In this document: piece after piece, positions 1 to 6,669 of the stretch
How positions within the stretch are numbered: position 1 is the first letter of the stretch
How the letters are laid out: the number at the start of each line of letters is the position of its first letter
Origin: JAYZVT01 sp050248375
GTDB taxonomy: Bacteria; Pseudomonadota; Alphaproteobacteria; Rhizobiales; Methyloligellaceae
Direction of reading: 5' to 3'
DNA: 11,321 bases
Assembly (NCBI GenBank): GCA_050248375.1
Contig: JBFWSL010000106.1
Location: 1 to 11,321, forward strand
The notes under the pieces: generated by a model
Databases searched by the model: none
The model's input: only the letters and a program-made list of their open reading frames with translations
Told to the model about the DNA's origin: nothing
Made by a program: the position numbers and the translations under genes

Positions 1-1
1 T

Positions 2-94
2 CGCGCGCAGCCCGCTTACTGGGCGCCCTTCGTGCTGGTCGGCCAGGCGGCAGCCAAGGCGCCTCCCGGCTCGGCGGGGGCCTCGCCGAACTAG
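2..94 (+). CDS. C-terminal end of a CHAT-domain protein (partial, gene enters from the left edge)
   Basis: Only the last 30 codons are in the window, read in the frame starting at base 2 and ending at TAG 92-94. They encode a segment with AYWAPFVLVG followed by an Ala/Gly/Pro-rich tail. An aromatic-Trp-Ala-Pro-Phe-Val-Leu-Val-Gly strand is the usual end of CHAT domains (caspase HetF associated with TPRs), where this last beta strand closes the fold. The catalytic His and Cys would lie upstream, outside the window, so activity cannot be judged. CHAT proteins are caspase-like peptidases, often fused to TPR repeats and sometimes part of defence or regulated-proteolysis systems. The gene is convergent with erpA, with 14 bases between the stop codons. 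The call rests on a short motif recognised from memory; the reading frame itself is clear. Confidence 0.7.
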   Translation, partial: RAQPAYWAPFVLVGQAAAKAPPGSAGASPN

Positions 95-108
95 GCGCCG
101 GTCGATAG

Positions 109-441
109 TTACAGCGAGAAGCTGGTGCCGCAGCCGCAGGACGCGGTGGCGTTGGGGTTGTTGACCCGGAAGGAGGCGCCGATAAGGTCGTCCACGAAGT
201 CGATCTCGCTGCCGGTCATGTATTCCACCGAGACCGGGTCCACCAGTACGGTGACGCCGGCCTTGTCGATGGCGAGATCGTCGCTCTCGCGTTCGCGCAC
301 AAGGTCGAACTTGTACTGGAAGCCCGAGCAGCCGCCGCCTTCCACGCTGACGCGCAGCATGGTGCCGGCGGGCTCGCCCGAGACGATCTGGGCAATGCGC
401 CTGGCGGCGCGCTCGGAAACTGTCACGGGAAGTTCATTCAT
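109..441 (-). CDS. erpA: Iron-sulfur cluster insertion protein ErpA (A-type carrier, 110 aa)
   Basis: This is a small A-type Fe-S carrier (HesB/IscA/ErpA family) that accepts a cluster from the assembly scaffold and passes it to apo-enzymes in the cytoplasm. The three conserved cluster-binding cysteines are present: Cys38 in GGGCSG, and Cys102 and Cys104 in the C-terminal SCGCG motif. The segments FVDDLIGASF and VNNPNA are also typical. At 110 residues the length matches the family. I chose ATG at 441 (MNELP...) because homology starts immediately after it. The frame stays open upstream to 657, but that extension runs across the divergent promoter region and into dgt and has no family character. 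The Shine-Dalgarno is weak (GAGAAG about 12 bases upstream). ErpA rather than IscA or SufA is inferred from the overall sequence and from its usual alphaproteobacterial position beside dgt; no isc or suf genes are visible here. Confidence 0.92.
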   Translation of the reverse strand: MNELPVTVSERAARRIAQIVSGEPAGTMLRVSVEGGGCSGFQYKFDLVRERESDDLAIDKAGVTVLVDPVSVEYMTGSEIDFVDDLIGASFRVNNPNATASCGCGTSFSL

Positions 442-502
442 GTGCGGACACCATTTCTTCTCTGCAATTGAGCGATTCCGCCCCATTACAGCTTGTTCTA
501 TG

Positions 503-530
503 AAGATAGGAAGGGGAGCAGGGTTGTCAA
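503..530 (-). promoter_or_regulatory. Predicted sigma-70 type promoter of erpA
   Basis: On the minus strand a perfect -35 box TTGACA (bases 530-525) is followed after 16 bases by TATCTT (508-503), a 4 of 6 match to the -10 consensus. Transcription would start near 497, giving a leader of about 55 bases before the erpA ATG. The -35 box lies only six bases upstream of the dgt start codon, so expression of the two divergent genes probably interferes to some degree. I see no convincing plus-strand promoter for dgt in the same gap, nor a clear iron-regulator operator. Confidence 0.45.
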
Positions 531-536
531 TCGGAC

Positions 537-1781
537 ATGGCGAAGGCGTGTAAAGGCCCGAAAGAAGCGGAAAAAACCCGGCCGGGTGCCCGGGATCGCG
601 TTCCCTATGCCAGCGATCCGGACCGGACGAGGGGCCGGCAGTTCGCCGAGCCGCCAAGCCATTCGCGCTCCGACTTCCAGCGTGACCGGGACCGCATCGT
701 CCATTCCACCGCCTTCCGGCGGCTCACCTACAAGACACAGGTCTTCGTCTTCCACGAGGGCGATCATTACCGCAACCGGCTGACCCACAGCCTGGAGGTT
801 GCCCAGATCGCCCGTTCGATCGCCCGCACGCTGAGGCTGGAGGAGGACCTGGCGGAGGCCATAGCGCTCGCCCACGATCTTGGACATCCGCCTTTCGGAC
901 ACGCGGGCGAGAAGGCGCTGGACGCGGTGATGGCGCCCTGGGGCGGCTTCGACCACAACGCCCAGAGCCTGCGCATCGTCACCTCGCTGGAGCGGCGCTA
1001 TGCGGCGTTCGACGGGCTCAACCTGACCTGGGAGACGCTGGAAGGGCTGGTGAAGCACAACGGGCCGCTGAGGGACGCGCAGGGCAGGCCGTGCGGCGGC
1101 TACGCGGGCAGGGACCTGCCGGCGCCCTTCGTGGCGCTCGACGTCGCGCTCGGCCTCGGCCTCGAACAGTACGCCTCGGCGGAGGCGCAGGTCGCGGCGA
1201 TCTCCGACGATATCGCCTACAACACCCACGATATCGACGACGGCATCCGCGCCGGGCTGATCGGCATAAGCGACCTGCGCAAGGTCGCGCTCACCGGGCC
1301 GGTCCTGGAGCGGATCGAGGCGGAGCACGCGGGCATCGACGAACAGCGCCTGGTGCACGAACTGGCCCGGCGGCTGATCACGATGATGGTGGACGACGTG
1401 GTGGCGGAGACGCGCAGGCGGGCGGCGTCCTCCGGCGTGGGGACCGCGGACGCCGTGCGCGCGGCGGCGGGCCCGGTCGCCGGCTTTTCCAGCGAGATGG
1501 AGGCCCGTTGCGACGAACTGAAGTTCTTCCTGCTGTCGTGGGTCTACCGCGACGGGCGCATCATGCGGATCATGGGGGACGCGCAGGGCGTGCTGAGCGA
1601 CCTGTTCACGCGCTACGCGTCGGATCCCGGGTCGCTTCCCGCCGAATGGCGCGCGCGCAGCGACCCCGGCGACACGGCCCGCTATGCCCGCGACGTGGCC
1701 GATTTCATCGCCGGCATGACAGACCGTTTCGCGCTCGGGGAGCATCGCCGGCTGTTTGACGCCACCCCGGAATTGAGATAG
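537..1781 (+). CDS. dgt: Deoxyguanosinetriphosphate triphosphohydrolase-like protein (HD-domain dNTPase)
   Basis: This 414-residue HD-domain phosphohydrolase of the Dgt family hydrolyses dNTPs to deoxynucleoside and inorganic triphosphate and so helps limit or balance dNTP pools. The metal-binding signature is complete: His84 in RLTHSLEVAQ, the His113-Asp114 doublet in LAHDLGHPPFGHAG, and an Asp in SDDIAYNTHDIDDG (residues 223-236). The N-terminal DRIVHSTAFRRLTYKTQVF segment (52-70) and FDHNAQSLRI (138-147) are also characteristic. The length is normal for the family. ATG at 537 gives a short basic leader before the conserved YASDPDRTRGR stretch; the purine-rich AGGAAGGGGAG lies about 18 bases upstream, farther than ideal. 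It is divergent from erpA and followed 50 bases later by argS. Which dNTP it prefers, and whether it needs a dNTP activator, cannot be read from the sequence. Confidence 0.94.
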   Translation: MAKACKGPKEAEKTRPGARDRVPYASDPDRTRGRQFAEPPSHSRSDFQRDRDRIVHSTAFRRLTYKTQVFVFHEGDHYRNRLTHSLEVAQIARSIARTLRLEEDLAEAIALAHDLGHPPFGHAGEKALDAVMAPWGGFDHNAQSLRIVTSLERRYAAFDGLNLTWETLEGLVKHNGPLRDAQGRPCGGYAGRDLPAPFVALDVALGLGLEQYASAEAQVAAISDDIAYNTHDIDDGIRAGLIGISDLRKVALTGPVLERIEAEHAGIDEQRLVHELARRLITMMVDDVVAETRRRAASSGVGTADAVRAAAGPVAGFSSEMEARCDELKFFLLSWVYRDGRIMRIMGDAQGVLSDLFTRYASDPGSLPAEWRARSDPGDTARYARDVADFIAGMTDRFALGEHRRLFDATPELR

Positions 1782-1831
1782 TCGCGGCTGCGGAATTCCT
1801 CCGGCAACGGACAACCGTACAAGGGCCCCGC

Positions 1832-3592
1832 ATGAACCTGTTCGCGCATTTCACGGAGCGGCTCCAGCACGCGCTCGACGGGCTCAAGTCCGAAGGCGTG
1901 CTGCCGGCCCATGCGGGCACTCTCGGCGTTACCGTGGAGCCGCCGCGCGACGCCGCTCATGGCGATATCGCCACCAATGCGGCCATGGTGCTGGCCAAGG
2001 AGGCCAAGCTGCCGCCGCGCGAGCTGGCGGAGAAGATCGCGGCGCGCCTCAGGGAGGATTCCGACATCGAATCCGTCGAGATCGCGGGGCCCGGCTTCAT
2101 CAATCTTCGCATCGCCGACGTGTTCTGGCCGGCGGTGGTGCGTTCCGTCCTGGGGGAGCGCTCCGGCTATGGCCGCCGCAAGCCGGGCTCCGGGGGTGCG
2201 GTGAACGTGGAGTATGTCTCCGCCAATCCGACCGGGCCCATGCATGTGGGACATTGCCGCGGCGCGGTGTTCGGCGACGCGCTCGCCAACCTCCTGGCCT
2301 TCGCAGGCTTCGACGTGACGCGGGAGTATTACATCAACGACGCGGGCGCGCAGGTGGACGTGCTGGCGCGGTCGGCCCATCTGCGCTACCGCGAGGCGCT
2401 GGGCGAGGACATCGGCGAGATTCCGCAAGGGCTCTACCCGGGCGATTATCTCAAGCCGGTCGGCGAGAAGCTGGCGAAGGAGTTCGGACGCGACCTGCTC
2501 GACAGGCCGGAGGCGGAATGGCTGGCGCCGGTGCGCGCGGTCGCCATAGACGAAATGATGGCTATGATCCGTGGCGACCTGGCGGCGCTCGGCATTACCT
2601 TCGATGTGTTCTTTTCGGAGCGTTCGCTGTCCGGTGGCGACAGCGACAAGGTGGCCGACACCATCCGTGTCCTGCGCGATAAGGATCTGATCTACGAGGG
2701 CACCCTGCCGCCGCCCAAGGGCAAGCCGGTGGAGGACTGGGAGGACCGCGAGCAGATCCTGTTCCGGGCAACGCAATTCGGCGACGACGTGGACCGGCCG
2801 CTGATCAAGTCGGACGGCAGCTATACCTATTTCGCCGCGGACATGGCCTATCATCGCGACAAGCTGGAACGGGGTTTCCGCACGCTCATCGACGTGTGGG
2901 GCGCCGACCACGGCGGCTATGTCAAGCGCATGTCCGCGGCGGTGTCGGCGCTGTCGGACGGAGAGGCGGAGCTGGACGTGAAGCTTTGCCAGCTCGTGCG
3001 GCTGTTCCGCGCCGGCGAGCCGGTGAAGATGTCGAAGCGCGCGGGCAGCTTCGTTACCCTGCGGGAGGTGGTGGACGAGGTGGGGCCCGGGCCGGTGCGC
3101 TTCATGATGCTCTACCGCAAGAACGACGCCCCGCTCGATTTCGACTTCGCCCGGGTGACCGAGCAGTCGCGCGACAACGCGGTGTTCTACGTCCAGTATG
3201 CTCATGCCCGGGCCTGGTCGGTGTTCCGCAACGTCGCGGAGGCCGTCCCCGGGTTCGATCCGGAGAGCGGGGATTTGGCGCTGGCGCAACTCGACCTGCT
3301 GAAGGACGAAGCAGAGCTCGCGCTGATGCGGCGCATCGCCCAGTATCCCCGGCTCGTGGAAGCCGCCGCGATTGCCCACGAACCGCACAGGGTGGCGTTC
3401 TATCTTTATGAATTGGCTTCCGAATTTCACGCCCTCTGGAACAAGGGCAAAGAGTCGCCACAATTACGATTTATTAACGAGGCGAACCGAGATTTAACCT
3501 TGGCGCGTTCAGCGCTCGTTACCGCAATGGCGGAAGTAGTCAAATCTGGCCTCGGAATTCTCGGTGTCCAACCTATCCGTGAAATGCGTTAG
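1832..3592 (+). CDS. argS: Arginyl-tRNA synthetase (class I)
   Basis: This cytoplasmic enzyme charges tRNA-Arg with arginine using ATP. The 586 residues show the full family layout. An N-terminal additional domain for tRNA D-loop recognition spans about 1-95. The class I signature appears as HVGH at 138-141 within SANPTGPMHVGHCRGA, followed by FDVTREYYINDAG. The KMSKS loop appears as KMSKR at 399-403, and an alpha-helical DALR anticodon-binding domain spans about 460-586, ending in a Met-Arg as expected. ATG at 1832 has AAGGG at 1821-1825 as ribosome binding site. It follows dgt by 50 bases and precedes the SPOR gene by 47 bases. The final 50 or so codons are noticeably AT-richer than the rest, using TTA, ATT and TTT codons otherwise scarce here, although the protein remains normal. 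Confidence 0.98.
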   Translation: MNLFAHFTERLQHALDGLKSEGVLPAHAGTLGVTVEPPRDAAHGDIATNAAMVLAKEAKLPPRELAEKIAARLREDSDIESVEIAGPGFINLRIADVFWPAVVRSVLGERSGYGRRKPGSGGAVNVEYVSANPTGPMHVGHCRGAVFGDALANLLAFAGFDVTREYYINDAGAQVDVLARSAHLRYREALGEDIGEIPQGLYPGDYLKPVGEKLAKEFGRDLLDRPEAEWLAPVRAVAIDEMMAMIRGDLAALGITFDVFFSERSLSGGDSDKVADTIRVLRDKDLIYEGTLPPPKGKPVEDWEDREQILFRATQFGDDVDRPLIKSDGSYTYFAADMAYHRDKLERGFRTLIDVWGADHGGYVKRMSAAVSALSDGEAELDVKLCQLVRLFRAGEPVKMSKRAGSFVTLREVVDEVGPGPVRFMMLYRKNDAPLDFDFARVTEQSRDNAVFYVQYAHARAWSVFRNVAEAVPGFDPESGDLALAQLDLLKDEAELALMRRIAQYPRLVEAAAIAHEPHRVAFYLYELASEFHALWNKGKESPQLRFINEANRDLTLARSALVTAMAEVVKSGLGILGVQPIREMR

Positions 3593-3600
3593 AGTTACTC
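3451..3600. other. AT-rich patch at the argS 3' end, possible embedded regulatory region
   Basis: By hand count this 150-base stretch is 74/150 (about 49%) G+C, against roughly two thirds in the surrounding genes, and it includes synonymous choices unusual for the window (CAA TTA CGA TTT ATT AAC around 3462-3478). It contains two TTAA(C) elements at 3474-3477 and 3494-3497, 20 bases apart. TTAACC resembles a CtrA half-site, but the spacing is not the classical TTAA-N7-TTAA. The patch lies directly upstream of the SPOR gene, so a promoter inside argS is plausible. I could not find a convincing -35/-10 pair, so only the composition shift is firm. Confidence 0.35.
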
Positions 3601-3639
3601 CGAAGGACACACGGGGTACGGGTCGAGGGAAGTAGCGCC

Positions 3640-5589
3640 ATGTCGATGTCTGACGAACGGTCCAGTCTCGCACGTTCCGCGCCTCGTGCGTCGCAAGGAA
3701 AGAGCAAGGCTGCGCCGGTCAAGGCCAGGAGCGCGGCCCCGGCCAAGAAGCCCGTACAGTCCATTCCCGGCATCGGCGCCGGCGCCCCGAAGGGCGGCGT
3801 GCTGCCGGGCCTGGCGGCGTTCGGCAAGATGCAGGGCATGACGCCGCCGGTCGCGGCGAACGCGCCCAAGGGGCCGCCCGCGCCGCCTTCCGCGAGGGCC
3901 GCCGCACCGCGGCCGCAGGCGCCGAATCCCGCACCGGTGATGCCCGCACCGGTGATGCCCGCATCGGTGATGCCTGCGCCGGTCATGCCGGTGGCGGAAG
4001 CCGTTCCCGAGTATGACGAGACCGAGACCTTCCCGGCGGAGGCCTATGAGGCCGACACCGCTTCGGCCGACACGGCGGGCAACTACAGCTTCGACGAAGA
4101 GAATTTTTCTCCGCTGGCCGAAGAGCAGCAGGACGCGGCCTATGACGACGCCGGCTACGATACGGGCACGGACGAATTCAATTTCACCGACGAGGATCTC
4201 GACGCGCTGATCCGCGAGGGCGCCGAGGCCCAGTCCGACGCCTATGCGTCGAACGGTGCGGACGATGGCGAGGCCGTCCAGGATCTCGAGGGTTACGAGC
4301 AGGAGCAGGATCAGGCCGGGTCTTCCGCCTTCGTGTTCGAGGACGAGTCCGACCAGCATGACGGCAAGGCAGACGGTCTCGACGGCGTCTACCAGGAAGA
4401 AGGCTACGACGAAGACCTCTCGCACCGGGCGCTGAAGACCTTCGAGGCCGGATATGACGGCCCGCCGGAGATCAACCTCGGCGACTACGCGGACAACGAG
4501 GACGAGGAAGCTCCGCAACCCTTCTTCAACGAAGACAGGGAAGGCGATGCCGCATTCCTCGACCAGGAGTTCGACGCCGCCGCCGTTCCGCCGGTGAAGG
4601 AAGGCCGCGGCCGCAAATACATGATGATGGGCAGCGCCCTCGTGGGCGCGCTCGCGCTGGGTGGCGCCTTCGCGTTCGCCTACAAGACGGGCGGAAGCTC
4701 CGGCGACTCGCAGCCGCCGCTGATCCAGGCCGACGCGCGTCCGGCCAAGGTCGCTCCGGCCGAACCCGGCGGCAAGGAGTTTCCGCACAAGAACAAGTTG
4801 ATCTACGAACGCCTGAATGGCGCCGGAGAACCGGCCGATAACGAACGGCTGGTGCCACGCCAGGAGCAGGTGGCGGAAACCCCGCCCGCGCTTCGTCCCG
4901 GCGAGGGACAGCGCCAGGCGGCCCTGATGCCGGGCGCGAGCAGCGCTCCCGCTCCGCAGCAGCCCGCAGCGGCCGTGCCGGCGGAAGCTCCGGAGGCCCC
5001 GCGCAAGGTGCGCACGCTGCTGGTTCGGCCCGACGGCACGCTGGTGCAGCCGACGGCGGAGCAGCCGGCTCCGGCGCAGCCCGCGCCGGCTCCCGTGGCC
5101 TCCGCCGAACCGGCGCCTGCCGCGGCTCCGCTTCCGCTGCCTCCGGCCACTCCCGCTCCGGCCGCCGCCGAGCCGGTGCGTCCGACCATGCTCGGCGCGC
5201 CCGCCGCAACCGCGGAGCCGGCTGCAGCGCCCGCTCCGGCAGCCCAGGTTCCGCCGCCCCTGTCCAAGCCCAGTCCGCCGCCGGTGGCAGTGGCTTCGGC
5301 TCCGCCCGCGCCGACGCCCCAGGCCTCTGCCGGCAGCGGCACCTATGTGGTGCAGGTGGCCGCCCGCAAGTCGCAGGCCGATGCTCTGGCGGCATTCGCC
5401 GACCTGCAGCAGAAATATCCTGACCTGCTGAGCGGCTACCGCCCGATGATCCAGCGCGCCGATCTTGGCGACCGCGGGGTGTGGTACCGCCTGCGTGTCG
5501 GTCCCATGAACGAAAAGACCGCCGCGGCTGACCTGTGCACCAAGCTCAAGGGCGCGGGCATCGGAAGCTGCCTCGTCCGCGAGGAATAG
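3640..5589 (+). CDS. SPOR-domain membrane protein (single-pass, acidic cytoplasmic region, periplasmic SPOR domain)
   Basis: This 649-residue protein is probably anchored in the inner membrane, with its C-terminal SPOR domain binding denuded glycan strands at the division septum. From the N-terminus it has a basic Ala/Pro-rich region (1-97), four tandem A-P/S-V-M-P pentapeptides (98-117), and a long acidic Tyr/Asp/Glu-rich, presumably disordered segment (about 120-315). A basic stop (GRGRK, 322-326) leads into one membrane helix (about 328-348). The periplasmic part has an Ala/Pro-rich linker (about 430-563) with an embedded VRTLLVRPDGT segment (457-467), and a SPOR fold (about 567-646) starting TYVVQVAARKSQADA and containing WYRLRVGPM. 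ATG at 3640 has GAGGGA at 3625-3630; an in-frame ATG two codons on is possible. The neighbouring nagZ supports a peptidoglycan role. Similar genes occupy this place in other alphaproteobacteria. I assign no gene symbol because no specific orthologue is recognised. Confidence 0.9.
   Translation: MSMSDERSSLARSAPRASQGKSKAAPVKARSAAPAKKPVQSIPGIGAGAPKGGVLPGLAAFGKMQGMTPPVAANAPKGPPAPPSARAAAPRPQAPNPAPVMPAPVMPASVMPAPVMPVAEAVPEYDETETFPAEAYEADTASADTAGNYSFDEENFSPLAEEQQDAAYDDAGYDTGTDEFNFTDEDLDALIREGAEAQSDAYASNGADDGEAVQDLEGYEQEQDQAGSSAFVFEDESDQHDGKADGLDGVYQEEGYDEDLSHRALKTFEAGYDGPPEINLGDYADNEDEEAPQPFFNEDREGDAAFLDQEFDAAAVPPVKEGRGRKYMMMGSALVGALALGGAFAFAYKTGGSSGDSQPPLIQADARPAKVAPAEPGGKEFPHKNKLIYERLNGAGEPADNERLVPRQEQVAETPPALRPGEGQRQAALMPGASSAPAPQQPAAAVPAEAPEAPRKVRTLLVRPDGTLVQPTAEQPAPAQPAPAPVASAEPAPAAAPLPLPPATPAPAAAEPVRPTMLGAPAATAEPAAAPAPAAQVPPPLSKPSPPPVAVASAPPAPTPQASAGSGTYVVQVAARKSQADALAAFADLQQKYPDLLSGYRPMIQRADLGDRGVWYRLRVGPMNEKTAAADLCTKLKGAGIGSCLVREE
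3931..3990. repeat. Four tandem 15-bp repeats coding for A-P/S-V-M-P
   Basis: The units are 3931-3945, 3946-3960, 3961-3975 and 3976-3990. The first two are identical, the third differs at two bases, and the fourth at three. Each encodes one pentapeptide (APVMP, APVMP, ASVMP, APVMP), residues 98-117 of the SPOR-domain protein. Near identity of adjacent copies suggests recent in-frame duplication by slippage; copy number probably varies among strains without shifting the frame. Confidence 0.88.
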
Positions 5590-5606
5590 CCCCGGCTTGA
5601 CCAGCG

Positions 5607-5630
5607 GCGCGGGCGCGGATATGCCCGCGC
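5607..5630 (+). promoter_or_regulatory. GC-rich stem-loop just upstream of the nagZ start
   Basis: GCGCGGGC (5607-5614) pairs perfectly with GCCCGCGC (5623-5630) around an eight-base loop, GCGGATAT. The stem ends four bases before the nagZ ATG at 5635, and no T-run follows, so this is not a standard intrinsic terminator. The only purine-rich ribosome-binding candidate, GGAT, sits in the loop. The structure could restrain nagZ translation or protect mRNA ends; this is inferred from base pairing only. Confidence 0.4.
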
Positions 5631-5634
5631 GCAT

Positions 5635-6669
5635 ATGTCTCTCAAGGCCTTCATTTCCGGTTGCGCCGGCCCGAGCCTCACCGCCGGGGAACGCGCCTTT
5701 TTCCGTGCCGAGCGCCCCTGCGGGCTGATCCTGTTCGCGCGCAACTGCGAGACTCCGGAGCAGGTCGCGGCGCTGGTCCGGTCCTGGCGGGAGTGCGTGG
5801 AGGAGGACGGCCTGCTCGTCCTGATCGATCAGGAGGGCGGGCGCGTGCAGCGGCTGGGTCCGCCGCACTGGCGCAAATATCCCCCCGCCCGGCGGCTTGC
5901 GGAGCTTTGGCGCCGCGATCCCGCCAGGGGCCTCGATACGCTCACCCGGGTGACGCGGCTGATGGCCGCGGACCTGCATGCGCTCGGCATCAACGTGGAC
6001 TGCCTGCCGGTGCTGGACGTGCCGGTGGCGGGAGCCCACGATGTCATCGGCGACCGCGCCTATGACGAGGATCCCGATACGGTGGCGCAACTGGGGCGGG
6101 CGGTGGCGGAGGCATGCCTTGCCTCGGGCGTGCTGCCGGTCATCAAGCATATTCCCGGCCATGGGCGGGCAAGGGCCGACAGCCACGTTTCCCTGCCCGT
6201 GGTCGACGCCAGGTTGGAAGAGCTGGAAGCGCTCGATTTTCCGCCGTTCCGGGCGCTCAACGACATGCCGCTCGCCATGTCGGCGCATGTCCTGTTGACG
6301 ACGCTGGATCGGACGCAACCGGCCAGCATCTCGCCGGTTATAATCCGGGACGTGATTCGCGGGCGAATCGGTTTCGACGGCCTGCTCATGAGCGACGACG
6401 TCAGCATGGGGGCGCTTGGCGGCTCGATCGGGGACAGGACGGCGGCTGTGTTCGCCGCGGGTTCGGACGTGGTTCTGCACTGCAACGGCAAGATGGGCGA
6501 GATGCGGGCCGTGGCGGCCGCGAGCCCGGTGCTGGCGGATCGGGCAGGGGAGCGGTTCGGAGCCGCACTGGCCCGGATCACGGCACCCGAGCCGCTCGAT
6601 GTTGCGGCGGCGGAAGTCGAACTGGCCTCGGTCATGGGGACCGAAGGCAGCGAAGGGATGGAGGCGTGA
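5635..6669 (+). CDS. nagZ: Beta-N-acetylhexosaminidase NagZ (glycoside hydrolase family 3)
   Basis: NagZ removes N-acetylglucosamine from GlcNAc-1,6-anhydro-MurNAc muropeptides in the cytoplasm during peptidoglycan recycling. The 344-residue protein is the single-domain GH3 TIM-barrel form. The family loop KHIPGHGRARADSH is at 171-184 and carries the Asp182/His184 acid-base dyad. The catalytic nucleophile is the first Asp of SDD (Asp254) in LLMSDDVSMGAL. LVLIDQEGGRVQRL (61-74) and LDVPV (127-131) are also typical. There is no signal peptide, as expected. ATG at 5635 gives MSLKAFISGCAG, matching how the family begins, but no good Shine-Dalgarno precedes it and a strong stem-loop ends four bases upstream. 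The gene follows the SPOR gene by 45 bases and overlaps the scpA start by four bases (GTGA). In some bacteria its product generates the signal that induces AmpC beta-lactamase; no ampR or ampC is present here. Confidence 0.95.
   Translation: MSLKAFISGCAGPSLTAGERAFFRAERPCGLILFARNCETPEQVAALVRSWRECVEEDGLLVLIDQEGGRVQRLGPPHWRKYPPARRLAELWRRDPARGLDTLTRVTRLMAADLHALGINVDCLPVLDVPVAGAHDVIGDRAYDEDPDTVAQLGRAVAEACLASGVLPVIKHIPGHGRARADSHVSLPVVDARLEELEALDFPPFRALNDMPLAMSAHVLLTTLDRTQPASISPVIIRDVIRGRIGFDGLLMSDDVSMGALGGSIGDRTAAVFAAGSDVVLHCNGKMGEMRAVAAASPVLADRAGERFGAALARITAPEPLDVAAAEVELASVMGTEGSEGMEA

Noticed and set aside
71..89. Short inverted repeat TCGGCG/CGCCGA near the convergent CHAT and erpA ends, as a bidirectional terminator
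   Set aside because: It has only six pairs, lies within coding sequence and has no T-run on either side.
442..657. Upstream extension of the erpA frame
   Set aside because: It has no conservation, crosses the divergent promoter region and overlaps the dgt start; the family begins at the ATG at 441.
1769..1799. GGAATT/AATTCC inverted repeat in the dgt-argS junction
   Set aside because: Six weak pairs around a 19-base loop with no T-run; likely chance.
498..1814. A 438-codon open frame on the minus strand opposite dgt
   Set aside because: It is a shadow of dgt with Arg/Gly/Val-rich composition and no motif.
1682..3463. A 593-codon open frame on the minus strand opposite argS
   Set aside because: It mirrors the codon pattern of argS and has no family features.
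3474..3497. Full CtrA operator
   Set aside because: The two TTAA elements are 20 bases apart rather than the TTAA-N7-TTAA spacing, so only half-site resemblance is claimed.
3595..6480. A 961-codon open frame on the minus strand across the SPOR gene and nagZ
   Set aside because: It is antisense to two well-supported genes, has low-complexity Arg/Gly/His-rich composition, and no recognisable domain. Long antisense frames are expected at this G+C content.
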